Of a stretch of 64,000 nucleotides of DNA, positions 63,887 to 64,000 are shown in pieces. The first letter of the stretch is position 1. Each line of letters starts with the position of its first letter. The notes beneath the pieces are model-generated. The model saw nothing but the letters and a program-made list of their open reading frames with translations. It searched no databases and was not told where the DNA came from. The translations under genes and the position numbers were made by a program. Source of the DNA: Paragordius varius (Eukaryota; Nematomorpha); contig OZ176050.1 of the NCBI GenBank assembly GCA_964247055.1, forward strand, positions 11,842,001-11,906,000, given 5' to 3'.

Positions 63887-64000
63887 GTAACGTAGAATTG
63901 TATAAAACCAAATATCCAGTCAAGATCTATCGAAGAATATTGGCAAATTGGACAGTTGCATTTTCCGAACAATTTCAAAGTGTTACCATTTTCGATCCAA

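Larger units (their letters stand above)
63171..64000. other. Right edge of the window
   Basis: Downstream of the candidate gene: a MITE A copy and a (TA)n array, otherwise no exon seen. A gene continuing past the edge cannot be excluded. Confidence 0.45.

Noticed and set aside
1-64000. CRISPR array, rRNA, tRNA or bacterial operon features
   Set aside because: None seen by eye. The window is intron-bearing eukaryotic DNA, and its direct repeats are minisatellites or transposon ends.

Overview
The window is nuclear DNA of an invertebrate animal. It is very AT-rich, uses the standard genetic code, has GT-AG introns (from 37 nt to about 4 kb) and carries many short DNA-transposon relics and (TA)n arrays. 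The gene content (a class-1 P4-ATPase of ATP8B type, a metazoan-style PCF11, a GPI-type Ly6 protein, a two-finger C2H2 protein) points to a metazoan. The sequence alone does not identify the phylum; AT-rich flatworms, hydrozoans and some arthropods would all fit.

Layout. 1-3714: AT-rich, no gene seen. 3715-24301 (+): a 40-exon ATP8B-type phospholipid flippase. The exon chain joins in frame to 2174 residues and every P4-ATPase signature is present. It carries an about 670-residue low-complexity insertion between the nucleotide-binding part and the DGAND hinge. Several of its introns are mostly filled by one of two MITE families. 25262-25711: decayed hAT-like transposase, interrupted by an RTE-clade LINE at about 25712-28498 with endonuclease and reverse transcriptase. 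28499-31256: no confident gene. 31257-46052 (-): a 23-exon PCF11 (1352 residues) with N-terminal CID and C-terminal zinc-finger/Clp1-binding region. Its 3.9-kb third intron hosts a 1.4-kb fold-back element with arms of about 550 bp. 47411-48429: a second terminal-inverted-repeat element. 50100-51064 (+): a three-exon Ly6/uPAR-type GPI protein. 51065-57097: repeats only. 57111-63170 (+): a five-exon candidate gene of unrecognised function. Its first intron holds, on the opposite strand, a two-finger zinc-finger gene (58469-59368).

The genes do not form a pathway: membrane lipid asymmetry (ATP8B), pre-mRNA 3' end formation and transcription termination (PCF11), a surface-anchored Ly6 protein and a DNA-binding protein. 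What links the window is its repeat ecology. Two MITE families, one roughly 470-bp interspersed repeat seen four times, two larger inverted-repeat elements, one LINE and one hAT fossil occupy introns and intergenic DNA. The ATP8B and PCF11 exon chains were worked out by eye, but their summed lengths are exact multiples of three and the junctions restore conserved protein motifs.
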